Shown: in pieces, positions 43,239-51,228 of the stretch
Numbering within the stretch: the first letter of the stretch is position 1
How the letters are laid out: every line of letters begins with the position of its first letter
Assembly: GCA_934178345.1 (NCBI GenBank)
Contig: CAKPQG010000009.1
Location: forward strand, 1-64,000
Direction of reading: 5' to 3'
Length of the DNA: 64,000 nt
Source: an uncultured Dialister sp.
Lineage (GTDB): Bacteria > Bacillota > Negativicutes > Veillonellales > Dialisteraceae
The notes under the pieces: model-generated
What the model was told of the DNA's origin: nothing
Database searches by the model: none
What the model saw: only the letters and a program-made list of their open reading frames with translations
Made by a program: the position numbers and the translations under genes

Positions 43239-43267
43239 TTGAACCGCTTTTCCTCACATGCTATAAT
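43239..43267 (+). promoter_or_regulatory. trxA promoter whose -35 is a repeat unit
   Basis: TTGAAC (43239-43244), 17 bp, TATAAT (43262-43267). The -35 hexamer is the GTTGAACC repeat core at the module edge. Leader about 50 nt. Confidence 0.75.
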
Positions 43268-43323
43268 GAGTACATCAAGCATATATATTTCTATCGATAT
43301 AGTCATATACAAGGAGGATCCCT

Positions 43324-43647
43324 ATGATCACTGAAATCCATACAGAAGAAGCATTCCAGAAAGAAATCGCCACCCGCCAAGGCCTCTCCCTCATCGACTT
43401 CTGGGCCACTTGGTGCGGGCCCTGCCGTATGATGGCTCCCGTCATGGAGGCTGCGGATGCAGAGCTTGGCTCTGCCATCCACTTCACCAAGGTCGATGTA
43501 GATGAGCTCCCGGATATCGCCGCTGCCTTCGACATCATGTCGATCCCGACCATCGTCATCTTGGAGAATGGAGAGGAGATCACCCGTCTCACCGGTGCTA
43601 TGTCTGCGGAAGAATTCATCAGCCAGCTGAAAAGCATCGCGGGATAA
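43324..43647 (+). CDS. trxA: Thioredoxin
   Basis: 107 aa thioredoxin fold with the canonical WCGPC (Cys31/Cys34), the cis-Pro in MSIPTIVI and LIDFWATW. Cytosolic disulfide reductant, here also a possible electron donor for other reductases (class III RNR uses formate instead). AAGGAGGA precedes the ATG. Monocistronic. No thioredoxin reductase in the window. Confidence 0.96.
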   Translation: MITEIHTEEAFQKEIATRQGLSLIDFWATWCGPCRMMAPVMEAADAELGSAIHFTKVDVDELPDIAAAFDIMSIPTIVILENGEEITRLTGAMSAEEFISQLKSIAG

Positions 43648-43659
43648 GTAAGATAAGTA

Positions 43660-43706
43660 AAAGAGACTGCCAAGCATGTGCCTGCATGCTTGGCAGCCTC
43701 TTTTTT
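43660..43706 (+). terminator. trxA terminator
   Basis: AAGAG.CTGCCAAGCATG / CATGCTTGGCAG.CTCTTTTTT, a long stem with six Ts. Confidence 0.9.
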
Positions 43707-43726
43707 ATTGCGATAAAAGACCAATG

Positions 43727-43921
43727 AAAAGCCCGATCGATGGGGAAAATCGATCGGGCTTTTATAGGAGAGAGGGTATTGTTATCAAGAAATTGAATCA
43801 GTATATGTGGTAATGCGCCACCTCCTTTATCATAAGGGTATGGTATGACAGGGATCCAAGGGGGAATGGGACCCCTGCCAAATGGAATCTGTTTTCTAAG
43901 TTGACTTCCGGTCAACTTATG
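43727..43921 (-). ncRNA. Putative small transcript, possibly a decayed small-toxin gene
   Basis: A self-contained minus-strand unit: TTGCAA-16-TATAAT (-10 at 43932-43927), a start-proximal hairpin AAGTTGAC-CGGAA-GTCAACTT (43918-43898), about 130 nt, then terminator AAAAGCCCGATCGAT...ATCGATCGGGCTTTT (43763-43727). Inside is a perfect Shine-Dalgarno, AAAGGAGGTG. It is followed 6 nt later not by ATG but by ATT, which would read ITTYTDSIS then stop, reminiscent of MTTY-type holin-like toxins. It may be a regulatory RNA or a dead toxin locus. Confidence 0.55.
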
Positions 43922-43932
43922 TATGTATTATA

Positions 43933-44332
43933 CCATGAAAACGATGGATTGCAAGGGGCTTCTTCATTATATTTTCATAAATTACTAAGCGTATTTTTTT
44001 ATGAAATCTTAATACTTTCGACTTTGAGTCAAAAATATTAGATAGGGAGAAAGTTTGAAAGCAGGGATGAGTAACTAGGGATTAGGGATTAGGGGTCTCA
44101 AGTGACTTGTGACTAGTGACTTACATGCCACTTTCGGGCATCGCCCCATATATATTCGCGGCGAAGCCGCCCCCTTCATTCCTAATTCCTCATTCCTAAT
44201 TCCTCATTCGCGCAAAGCTTTCATTCATAATCAGTGAACGGAGCCGCCCAAGGAACTACTCCTGCTCATTTCCTCTTGCCATCCGTGGTATAATAAATTC
44301 TAACATTTCACTTTTGCTGAAAGGAGAAACAC
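43933..44332. repeat. Upstream region of the cytidylate-kinase-like gene
   Basis: 43933-44045 is AT-rich without features. The module follows: TTTGAAAGCAGGGATGAG, GGGATTA and GTGACTT heptads (44063-44120), TTTCGGGCATCGCCCC, GCGGCGAAGCCGC stem-loop, ATTCCTM heptads and the AAAGCTTTCATTCATAATCA block. TGGTATAAT (-10 at 44289-44294) serves the next gene. Confidence 0.75.
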
Positions 44333-44908
44333 ATGATCATCACCATCGCACGCGAGAGCGGCAGCGGCGGCTACACCGTCGGCAAGCTCCTCTCCGACTA
44401 CTATCACATCCCCGTCCACGACCAGGACAGTCTCGCCCGTCTTGCCAAAGAAAAAGGCATGTACGATGAGATGCCGGATTTCTTCCATGAATCCCCTGTA
44501 AACTCTATCGTCTACGCACTCTCCATGGATTTCAGAAACAAAAAATTCACAGAACCGGAGCGCGATCGCTTGGAGCACCTGCTGCCGGAAAAGGACTTCA
44601 TCCTCGTCGGCCGCTGCGGAAATTACATTTTCAGAAATCATGCGAACTGCGTCTCCGTTTTCATTCACGGCGACATCGACCACCGCATCCACTACAAAGC
44701 CGATATGCTCGGCATCAGCCTCAAAGAGGCGAAGGAAATCATCCATACCAATGATGAGAACCGCCTCGCCTATCACCGTTACTACACCGGCGAGACATGG
44801 GGCGCTGCCAAAAACTACGACCTCTCCATCAATACCTCCCGCGTCGGTCACGCTTTCGCGGCTGAAATGATCGAAAGATATGTGGAGAAATTGGGATTTC
44901 ATACATAG
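44333..44908 (+). CDS. Cytidylate-kinase-like family protein
   Basis: 191 aa P-loop kinase fold. IITIARESGSGGYTVGKLLSDYYHIPVHD carries the modified Walker A (ARESGSGGYTVGK) and the acceptor-site Asp of the Cmk-like family. VGRCGNYIF and KAKEIIHTNDENRLAYHRYYTG form the lid. It is distinct from canonical Cmk, and its substrate is not known. GAAAGGAG precedes the ATG. Confidence 0.85.
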   Translation: MIITIARESGSGGYTVGKLLSDYYHIPVHDQDSLARLAKEKGMYDEMPDFFHESPVNSIVYALSMDFRNKKFTEPERDRLEHLLPEKDFILVGRCGNYIFRNHANCVSVFIHGDIDHRIHYKADMLGISLKEAKEIIHTNDENRLAYHRYYTGETWGAAKNYDLSINTSRVGHAFAAEMIERYVEKLGFHT

Positions 44909-45212
44909 TGCCCAGGGATTAGGGATTAGGAGTGACTAGTGGCTGGTGACTAGTGACTGGGAGACGTCAGCCCCTCATATCGTCATTGAAAGCGTTGCCG
45001 AGAAATCTTTGTCATTCGCGGTCAGACGGTCAATGCTTGGAACTCCCAAACGGGAAACCTGCTCCCCGCAGACTTTCGGGCATCGCCCTATTCATACTTC
45101 GCGGCGCTTCCTTATTTTATGCGCTGTATCTTCACTCCTCACTCCTAACTTCTCACTCCTAACTTGATTCGGAAGTTGACTTACATGCCAGTGATTTAGA
45201 AAACGCAAAACT
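44909..45212. repeat. Heptads and element fragments
   Basis: GGGATTA/GTGACTA heptads (44913-44960), a CGTCATTGAAAGCG..GAGAAATCTTTGTCATTCGCGGTCAG element (44980-45026), CTTTCGGGCATCGCCC, GGCGCTTCC..GCGCTG stem-loop, CTCCTAA heptads and the GGAAGTTGACTTACATGCCAGTGATTTAG block. Confidence 0.75.
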
Positions 45213-45374
45213 AGGGAAACACTGATTAAATCGTTGTTCGATTTGATTCTTGCATTTTCATGCAAAGCGAGGAATAGGGGGCGCGAATAGCGAGCTATTT
45301 AAGGAGGGTTATGACGAAGCGTTGCATGAAAATGCATATCAAATCTGACTCTGCGATTTAATCAGCGTTTCCCT
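45213..45374. mobile_element. MITE-like element, copy 2
   Basis: 162 bp from AGGGAAACACTGATTAAATCG to CGATTTAATCAGCGTTTCCCT, flanked by CT/AG so that CTAG is formed at both junctions. The interior shares AGCGAGGAATAG..GCGCGAATAGCGAGCTAT with the other copies. Confidence 0.88.
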
Positions 45375-45540
45375 AGGGACTTGAATGCTACTTTGGGGCA
45401 TCGGCCCATATATATTCGCGGCGAAGCCGCCACCTTCATTCCTCATTCCTCATTCCTAATTCCTCATTTGAGCAGAGCTTTCATTTGCACCCAAGAGGCA
45501 GCACGCCTCTCGGGCTTGCCCTCCCAATAACAACAATAAC
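45375..45540. repeat. Module end upstream of lrgA
   Basis: TTGGGGCATCGGCCC, GCGGCGAAGCCGC stem-loop, ATTCCTC heptads and GAGCTTTCATTTGCACCC..AGGCAGCACGCCTCTCGGGCTTGCCC block. Confidence 0.7.
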
Positions 45541-45553
45541 GAAAGGACCTTCT

Positions 45554-45922
45554 ATGTCTTACTTATTTCAATTCGGAATGATCTTAGCCATTTCCTTTGT
45601 GGGAGAGCTTCTCCATGCGCTGCTGCCGCTTCCTGTACCGGCCAGCATTTACGGGATACTGATCCTGTTTGCCCTCTTATACTTCAAGGTCATCCGTATC
45701 CCGCAGATCCGGCAGGCCTCCATGTTCCTCATCGAGATCATGCCCATCCTCTTCCTTCCGGCCGCTGTCGGCCTCATGGACTCGTGGCACCTGATCTCCT
45801 CTACCCTTCTGCAGTACATCGTGATCATCATCCTTGCCATGGTCATCGTCATGGCAGCCGGCGGCCTTTTCACACAGTTCATCATGAAGAAGGTCACAAG
45901 GAAGGAGACCTGCCATGAATGA
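45554..45922 (+). CDS. lrgA: CidA/LrgA-family holin-like membrane protein
   Basis: 122 aa, four helices. SFVGELLHALLPLPVPASIYGILILF and FLPAAVGLMDSW are the LrgA/CidA signature. These proteins affect autolysis and, in some bacteria, transport pyruvate with LrgB. The start at 45554 follows GAAAGGAC. It overlaps lrgB by 8 bp. Confidence 0.9.
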   Translation: MSYLFQFGMILAISFVGELLHALLPLPVPASIYGILILFALLYFKVIRIPQIRQASMFLIEIMPILFLPAAVGLMDSWHLISSTLLQYIVIIILAMVIVMAAGGLFTQFIMKKVTRKETCHE

Positions 45923-46607
45923 TTTCCTGACACACTCCGCCTACATCTCGGTCTTCATCAGCCTCATCGCCTTTTATCTCGGCTCGAAGCTCTTTTTGAA
46001 ATTTCATTTTCCCTTGTTCAATCCGCTTCTGATCGCGGTCCTCTTGGTCATCGGCTTCCTCAAGGTGACCGGCATGGATTACAAGGACTATAACGAAGGC
46101 GCCTCCTATATCAATTACCTGCTGACGCCCTCCACCATCTGTCTCGCCGTACCGCTCTATGAACAGATCAAGCTTTTGAAGAAAAACTATAAGGCCATCT
46201 TCCTCGGTATCCTTTCCGGCGTCGTGACAGGGCTCTTTGCCGTCTACCTCCTCTGCCTGGCCTTCGGCTTTGACCACGCTTCCTACGTGACGCTGCTTCC
46301 GAAGTCCATCACCACGGCCATCGGCATGGGACTTTCCGAAGAGCTCGGCGGCTATGTCTCTATCACCGTCGCTGCCATCATCGCGACCGGAATCCTCGGA
46401 AATATCATCGGCGAATATCTCTGCCGCATCTTTCATATCACCGATCCCATCGCCCGCGGCATCGCTCTTGGCACGGCAGCTCACGCGATGGGTACGGCAA
46501 AAGCCATGGAGCTCGGACCCATCGAAGGTGCCATGTCTTCTCTGTCCATGGTAGTTGCCGGCGTTTTCACTGTTGTCTTCGCCTCCTTCTTCGCAGTGCT
46601 GATTTAG
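45915..46607 (+). CDS. lrgB: LrgB-family membrane protein
   Basis: 230 aa, about seven helices. LLTPSTICLAVPLYEQ, LLPKSITTAIGMGLSEELGG and GTAAHAMGTAKAMELG are LrgB hallmarks. Partner of LrgA in an overlapping two-gene operon ended by a terminator at 46694-46730. CstA nearby (40.2 kb) and LrgAB are both pyruvate-linked in some species. Confidence 0.93.
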   Translation: MNDFLTHSAYISVFISLIAFYLGSKLFLKFHFPLFNPLLIAVLLVIGFLKVTGMDYKDYNEGASYINYLLTPSTICLAVPLYEQIKLLKKNYKAIFLGILSGVVTGLFAVYLLCLAFGFDHASYVTLLPKSITTAIGMGLSEELGGYVSITVAAIIATGILGNIIGEYLCRIFHITDPIARGIALGTAAHAMGTAKAMELGPIEGAMSSLSMVVAGVFTVVFASFFAVLI

Positions 46608-46693
46608 TGACTGGTGACTGGTGACTAGGGATTAGATGTTAAACAGACGTCTGAAGTCTGATATATGACGTCGATCCCTCCCCACGCCGAAAG

Positions 46694-46730
46694 AAAAAGA
46701 GTCTGTCAAAAAGCTGACAGACTCTTTTTT
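46694..46730. terminator. Bidirectional terminator between lrgB and the AAA ATPase gene
   Basis: AAAAAGAGTCTGTCA-AAAAGC-TGACAGACTCTTTTTT with T-runs on both strands between convergent genes. Confidence 0.9.
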
Positions 46731-47944
46731 CATGTCCACGATTTTTCCAAAAGAAAATCGCGTATATTTCTATGCCGGATGCCATTGCGACCACGATCAA
46801 ATTCATCCAAAGAAACTACATATTTGGGATAGTTATCCCGGATTTCTTCCAACACGCCGAACTCACGTTCCATCGTCTGCTCACTTGCCAAAAGATATGT
46901 CACCTGCACATAGAGTTTTTCTTTTCCGCGCGCAGCGATGAAGTCGATTTCCTTATCACCATACTTACCGACAGTCACTGCATAACCGCGGCGCAGCATT
47001 TCCAGACAGACGATATTTTCGAGTACCTGGTCGATGTCCTGCTGATTCCGTCCATACACCGCCTGTCGGATCCCATGATCCACCACGTATAGTTTTTCAT
47101 TGACAGACAACGATTTCTTACCGACCAGATCCTCCCGTTTGACTCGATACAGAAGAAAAGCATTCTCACAGGCCTTGACATAGTTCAGAACCGTTTCATA
47201 CGATGCATTTCGCTTTTCGTTTTTGAAATACTTCGTAAGACTGTTCACGCTGAAAGGATGCCCCACATTAGCCATCAGGTAAAGAACGATGCGCTCTAAT
47301 AGATCTACATCACGGATCGCATTTCGCCCGATGACGTCCTTCAGAATGACCGAGTGATAGACGTCTCGCAGATATTGAAAAATCGCATCTTCTTCCTTTG
47401 GCAGATGAGAAAGAAATGGCATCCCGCCCGTCAGCAGATAGTCCTGAAAGGCCTTCCCTTCGGAGAGGTACAGCCCCTCTTCCTGCTGCATCGCGATAAA
47501 CTCTGCAAAAGAAAAAGGGTACATCACAAATTCCACATACCTTCCTGCAAGATACGTCGCCAGCTCGCCAGACAGCAGTTTCGCATTCGAGCCCGTCACA
47601 TAGATGTCACAATCAAAGTCGAGTCTGAGTGAATTGATGCATCGCTGCCAATCCTCTACCTCCTGAATCTCATCGAAGAAAAAATAAAGTTTACCGGTTT
47701 TTCCCCTCGCCCGTCGACTGATTTCTTCATGCAGTGCCAGCGCATTGCAATATGTGCGATTCACCAGTTGTTCAAAATTAAAGGAAATCATCTGCTCATC
47801 AGAGACCCCCTGCTTTCTGAGTTCTTCCTGAATGAGCGAGAGCATGACAGACTTTCCTGAACGGCGGATGCCCGTCAGCACTTTTATGATTTCTCGTCCG
47901 ATGAATGGCCGAATGCGCTTCATGTACAACTCTCTTTTTATCAT
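46730..47944 (-). CDS. AAA ATPase with DUF4143 nuclease-like C-terminus
   Basis: 404 aa. AAA_14 domain: Walker A GIRRSGKS (25-32), Walker B LYFFFDEIQE (87-95), sensor TGSNAKLL. Helical DUF4143-type middle and a C-terminal PD-(D/E)xK-like core (YGDKEIDFIAARGKEKLYVQVTYLL). This family is widespread, often mobile, and its function is unknown. The ATG at 47944 follows GAGGTGA. A 19-bp perfect palindrome lies 40 bp upstream, with TATAAT in its loop. Somewhat AT-rich compared with neighbours, which suggests transfer. Confidence 0.88.
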   Translation of the reverse strand: MIKRELYMKRIRPFIGREIIKVLTGIRRSGKSVMLSLIQEELRKQGVSDEQMISFNFEQLVNRTYCNALALHEEISRRARGKTGKLYFFFDEIQEVEDWQRCINSLRLDFDCDIYVTGSNAKLLSGELATYLAGRYVEFVMYPFSFAEFIAMQQEEGLYLSEGKAFQDYLLTGGMPFLSHLPKEEDAIFQYLRDVYHSVILKDVIGRNAIRDVDLLERIVLYLMANVGHPFSVNSLTKYFKNEKRNASYETVLNYVKACENAFLLYRVKREDLVGKKSLSVNEKLYVVDHGIRQAVYGRNQQDIDQVLENIVCLEMLRRGYAVTVGKYGDKEIDFIAARGKEKLYVQVTYLLASEQTMEREFGVLEEIRDNYPKYVVSLDEFDRGRNGIRHRNIRDFLLEKSWT

Positions 47945-47985
47945 CGTCTCACCTCTTTCTCTCATTATAATCGAATAAAACGATG

Positions 47986-48029
47986 AAATCCAGAAAAGTT
48001 TCGATTATACTCGAAACTTTTCTGGATTT
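47986..48029. promoter_or_regulatory. 19-bp perfect palindrome over the AAA ATPase promoter
   Basis: Arms 47986-48004 and 48011-48029 are exact complements, with a 6-bp loop. On the minus strand the loop creates GAGTATAATCGA, a -10 candidate, and a second TATAAT lies at 47969-47964. It could be an operator or a cruciform/terminator. Confidence 0.65.
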
Positions 48030-48175
48030 TGCTAAAAAGTTCATTTATAGTAGAATTTTTTATTGAAGAAATGGTTCACCCCCATGAGCCATGGAAGGAA
48101 AGGGATGATGAAAGCGCCGCAGACTATAGAACGAGTGCTGTCCATCACTGGCATTGGGTCACCAGTGACTAGTCA

Positions 48176-48742
48176 CTAGTCACTAAATTTCCGTCCTTCG
48201 CCCCAAGCCTTTCCTACCGCTTCTCCGAGCGGCAGGTACATGCCATGCACCGCATCAAACGTGATCGGCGCGAGCTTCATGGGATCAATCTTCCCCTCCG
48301 TCAGGATGGCCTCATCGGCGAGAATATTCACGATATCACCCACGAAGTGGAAATCTTCGCCCACCTGTGTCACCTTGGATACTTTGCATTCAAAAGTCAG
48401 CGGGTACTCTGTAATGACAGGCGCTTCCACATGCTCGCTCTTCACAGCGTGGAAGCCAACTTTTTCGATCTTGCCCGCCGCCGTCTTCTCGCTCACGCTG
48501 CCCAAATAATCTGACTCTGCCATCGTGGAAACCGTCGCCACACTCACCGTGAAAGCGCCCGCCTCTCGGATGTTTTCCGTCGTCTGATGACGATGGTCCA
48601 GCATAAAGCCGATCTGGTTCGTATCATACATCCCTCCCCACGCCGCCACCATGGCATCTGCGTGGCCTTCCTTATCATAGGACGCAATCACCAGCACGGG
48701 CTGAGGATACAGAATGGATGCAGGTTTCATATTTGTTTTCAT
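48176..48742 (-). CDS. Flavin reductase (DIM6/NTAB-type) family protein
   Basis: 188 aa split-barrel flavoprotein: PQPVLVIASYDKEGHADAMVAAWGGMYD, GFMLDHRHQTTENIREAGAFTVSVAT, ESDYLGSVSEKTAAGKIEKVGF. Binds FMN and is thought to reduce flavin or act as an oxidoreductase in anaerobes. The precise substrate is unknown. GGAGAAC precedes the ATG. The upstream stretch holds a MITE copy. Confidence 0.87.
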   Translation of the reverse strand: MKTNMKPASILYPQPVLVIASYDKEGHADAMVAAWGGMYDTNQIGFMLDHRHQTTENIREAGAFTVSVATVSTMAESDYLGSVSEKTAAGKIEKVGFHAVKSEHVEAPVITEYPLTFECKVSKVTQVGEDFHFVGDIVNILADEAILTEGKIDPMKLAPITFDAVHGMYLPLGEAVGKAWGEGRKFSD

Positions 48743-48804
48743 GATGTTCTCCTTGATAACGGTACAATAGGTTCATCGAGTTCAACGGGGAAGATGCGGC
48801 GCCT

Positions 48805-48966
48805 AGGGAAACACTGATTCAATCGTTGTCAGATTTTACTCTTGAATTTTATGAATAGCGAGGAATCATCTGACGCGAATAGCGAGCTATGTAAGGAAGA
48901 TGATGACGAAGCTATGTATAAAAATCCATATGAAATCTGCTTCTGCGATTTAATCAGCGTTTCCTT
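48805..48966. mobile_element. MITE-like element, copy 3
   Basis: 162 bp, AGGGAAACACTGATTCAATCG to CGATTTAATCAGCGTTTCCTT, flanked by CT and AG. It lies in the 368-bp gap between the flavin reductase and the exported-protein gene. The rest of the gap is a module stem-loop and CCTGAAC heptads. Confidence 0.88.
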
Positions 48967-49110
48967 AGCATAAAGGGTAGATGTTCTTTCTGCTTTCAAG
49001 CTTGTTGCTGCGGCTTCGCCTAATATATACTCGCGGCGCTTCCACATGATGATGCGCCGCATCACAACCTTGAACCCGATAACCTGAACCCTGAAACCGA
49101 TTCCTAATCC

Positions 49111-49818
49111 CTAGTCACTAGTCACTTTCTTCTTCAAATCCTTCGCAAAGCGATCGACGATGCGCTCATACATCCCCTTCGGATTATCCTCCGCATTGCG
49201 CGTGCGGTCATCCTCGCTCGAAGCGATCAGATTTCCACTTTGTGCGTCGTACCATTCGAAGGTCATCGTCACTGTCGCATAGGGGATTTCGCGATCCGGG
49301 ATGTAGTCTGGATACGTCTCAGTGCGATAGAAATCATGCCAGTTCCCATCTTTGTCCCGATAGGAGTCTCGCACTTGGACGGACTTCCACTCCACATGCG
49401 CCGGCTCGATATAGCTCTTCACCTGCCAGCGGGTGAGTCGCGGGAGGATGTACACCTGGGCATTCGCCGCTTTGGCCGCTTCGAGGAAATCATCCGCCGC
49501 TTCCGTCCCGCTCTCGACTGACGCTTTCGGAAGACGAGACGCAGGCAGTGTCTTCGTTGCGGTCGGTGCTTCGATCGTCACAAGGATATCCTTCGGATAT
49601 TTCACTTTATTCATACGGCTGCCAAATGTCGCTTCCAAGCTCTTCTGTCTCGCACGGCTCAAGGCGACATCACTCGTATCCACGCGCCCCACATAAATGC
49701 GCTGGATTTTTGAAAAATCATAGTTCGGATCCTGCCAGCTCGTATAGTCTGCACTGGCCGGCATTGCCGTAAAAGCAGCAGCGCACAGCACCGCTGCCGC
49801 CATATATTTGTAGTTCAT
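49111..49818 (-). CDS. Exported protein of unknown function (235 aa)
   Basis: Signal peptide (NYKYMAAAVLCAAAFTAMPASA, cleavage before DYTSW). The mature part has YDFSKIQRIYVGRVDTSDVAL, AKAANAQVYILPRLTRWQVKSYIEPAHVEWKS and ATVTMTFEWYDAQSGNLIASSEDDR, a layout like lipoprotein-like periplasmic proteins that build a sum-type alpha/beta fold (DUF4136-like). No lipobox. AGGTAATCT precedes the ATG. Periplasmic in a diderm. Role not inferable. Confidence 0.75.
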   Translation of the reverse strand: MNYKYMAAAVLCAAAFTAMPASADYTSWQDPNYDFSKIQRIYVGRVDTSDVALSRARQKSLEATFGSRMNKVKYPKDILVTIEAPTATKTLPASRLPKASVESGTEAADDFLEAAKAANAQVYILPRLTRWQVKSYIEPAHVEWKSVQVRDSYRDKDGNWHDFYRTETYPDYIPDREIPYATVTMTFEWYDAQSGNLIASSEDDRTRNAEDNPKGMYERIVDRFAKDLKKKVTSD

Positions 49819-50122
49819 TAGATTACCTCCGAGAAATTGATCAGGGTCTAAGGAAACACTCCGAATTTACGCGGGCTATACCGTCCAGGGAAACACGGAT
49901 CGTAATGTCATTTTACGCATGCCGTAGTCAGCCTCCTATATACTGACCAACTACCTGCGTACTCGCAGCCCTATCCCCCAGCCCCCTTCCCGAGGGGAGG
50001 GAGGTAATGATACAGAAAATGCAGAATCCTAATCCCTAATCCCTAATCCTTAGTTCCTAGTCCCTAGTCACTAGTCACTAACCCCTCTCCTTCCCTCATT
50101 ATATCATAGCCCCCAAGGCATG
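49819..50122. repeat. MITE-end fragments, TTCCCC piece and heptads
   Basis: AAGGAAACACTCCGAATTTACG and AGGGAAACACGGATCG (49851-49915) are decayed MITE ends, and CCCCTTCCCGAGGGGAGGGAGG is an element fragment. TAATCCC/TAGTCCC/TAGTCAC heptads follow (50028-50085). Confidence 0.65.
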
Positions 50123-50152
50123 CAAAAAGCCATGCGCTTTCGCGCATGGCTT
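50123..50152 (-). terminator. Nitroreductase terminator
   Basis: AAGCCATGCGC-TTTC-GCGCATGGCTT with a T-run on the minus strand. Confidence 0.85.
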
Positions 50153-50158
50153 CCGTTT

Positions 50159-50680
50159 TTATTTCTTCTTATGATTTCCATACAGATCATAGGAGACGGC
50201 ATTCTCATCGTAGCGGTTCAGTTTCACCGGACGACGGTCTGCATAGCCGACGGCGATGATGCAGAAGGGATCCTCATCCGTCGAGATGTCCAAGATATGG
50301 CAGAGATGGATCTTTCTGTCCTGATACGGATACACCTGCATCCACAGGGTAGAGAGGCCAAGATGCTCGGCTTCGATCAAGATGTTCTGCGCAGCCGCCG
50401 CGCAGTCGAAGGTCCATTCTTCCGGGAAACTGATGCCATCCTTCTTGCCGACGATGACGATCGCAGCGGACGCCTTGCGCGCAGGGCCGGCGATGATGCT
50501 GTTGTGAGAAATGGCTTTCACCAGGTCTTCACGAGTGACGATGATGAAGTCGCGGGACTTCTGATTCCCGACAGCTCTCGCCTGCATGCCCGCTTTGACG
50601 AGTGTCAGCAGCTGTTCGTCCGGCACAGGGGTCAGTTCTTTGAAGTACCGGCAGGTACCGCGATTGAAAATTTCGTCCAT
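50159..50680 (-). CDS. Nitroreductase family protein
   Basis: 173 aa FMN-dependent oxidoreductase fold: IFNRGTCRYFKELTPVPDEQLLTLVKAGMQAR, NQKSRDFIIVT, FDCAAAAQNILIEAEHLGLSTLWMQVYPY, FCIIAVGYADRRP. The conserved Arg pair near the start contacts FMN. The start at 50680 follows AAGGAGGAGAG. Native substrate unknown. Monocistronic. Confidence 0.9.
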   Translation of the reverse strand: MDEIFNRGTCRYFKELTPVPDEQLLTLVKAGMQARAVGNQKSRDFIIVTREDLVKAISHNSIIAGPARKASAAIVIVGKKDGISFPEEWTFDCAAAAQNILIEAEHLGLSTLWMQVYPYQDRKIHLCHILDISTDEDPFCIIAVGYADRRPVKLNRYDENAVSYDLYGNHKKK

Positions 50681-50878
50681 GGTCTCTCCTCCTTGCAAAA
50701 TGTCCGGTGATCCCGGCGTGTTATTGTTTGTTCGTGGCAGTGTGGCTGCTTTTGTTACCTTTATTATAACATATGCAACCGATTCTCGGGGAAGGAAAAG
50801 TGGGATGAGGAGACCAAGAGACTAGGAGACTAATACCGATGACGAAGATTCCCGCGTGTTTTGATAGCGGTTTTCCCG
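50681..50878. other. Upstream region of the nitroreductase gene
   Basis: Minus strand TTATAATAAAGG near 50755-50770 is a possible -10 for the nitroreductase gene. Otherwise GGAGACTAGGAG-type heptads near 50805-50835. Nothing coding. Confidence 0.45.
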
Positions 50879-51044
50879 TATCGTCATTTCGAGCGCAGTC
50901 GAGAAATCTCCATTGCACTGCGGTCATCCGCAGGAGTGCGCCAAAGAAAACCAATGTTTTGTTCCTCCGTTTTTCCGCTTTCTCGTACTCGTCGTTTATC
51001 GTTCTACTGTAGAGATCTCTCGACTTCGCTCGAGATGACGATAT
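50879..51044. repeat. CGTCATTTCGAG inverted-repeat element
   Basis: About 165 bp bounded by ATCGTCATTTCGAGCGCAG..GAGAAATCT and AGATCTCTCGACTTCG..GAGATGACGAT. Shorter pieces of the same ends occur at 13944, 23837, 33820, 35404, 38214 and 39776. It is a non-coding MITE-like family. 51045-51180 holds three further small GC-rich hairpins (GCTCCTTCGGAGC, GCGCCTTTGGCGC, GGCCCTTCTCCAAGGGCC). Confidence 0.75.
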
Positions 51045-51187
51045 GGGAATACCCTTAGCGCGACTAGCGTGCTTACCGCTACGTAGATGGTTGCTCCTTC
51101 GGAGCAGGTCTATCCTGCGCCTTTGGCGCGGCCCTTCTCCAAGGGCCTACCCATATCGTGTAGAAACATTGACTGAAAAAGCGCAAC

Positions 51188-51216
51188 AAAAAACCGCAGC
51201 CGAAGCTGCGGTTTTT
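51188..51216 (-). terminator. Terminator of the atp operon
   Basis: AAAAACCGCAGC-CGAA-GCTGCGGTTTTT, 12 bp after the atpC stop. Confidence 0.9.
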
Positions 51217-51228
51217 ATAGTATCCATA

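Noticed and set aside
43619..43915. 98-codon minus-strand frame after trxA
   Set aside because: It spans two terminators and lacks a ribosome site; the region is better explained as a small transcript.
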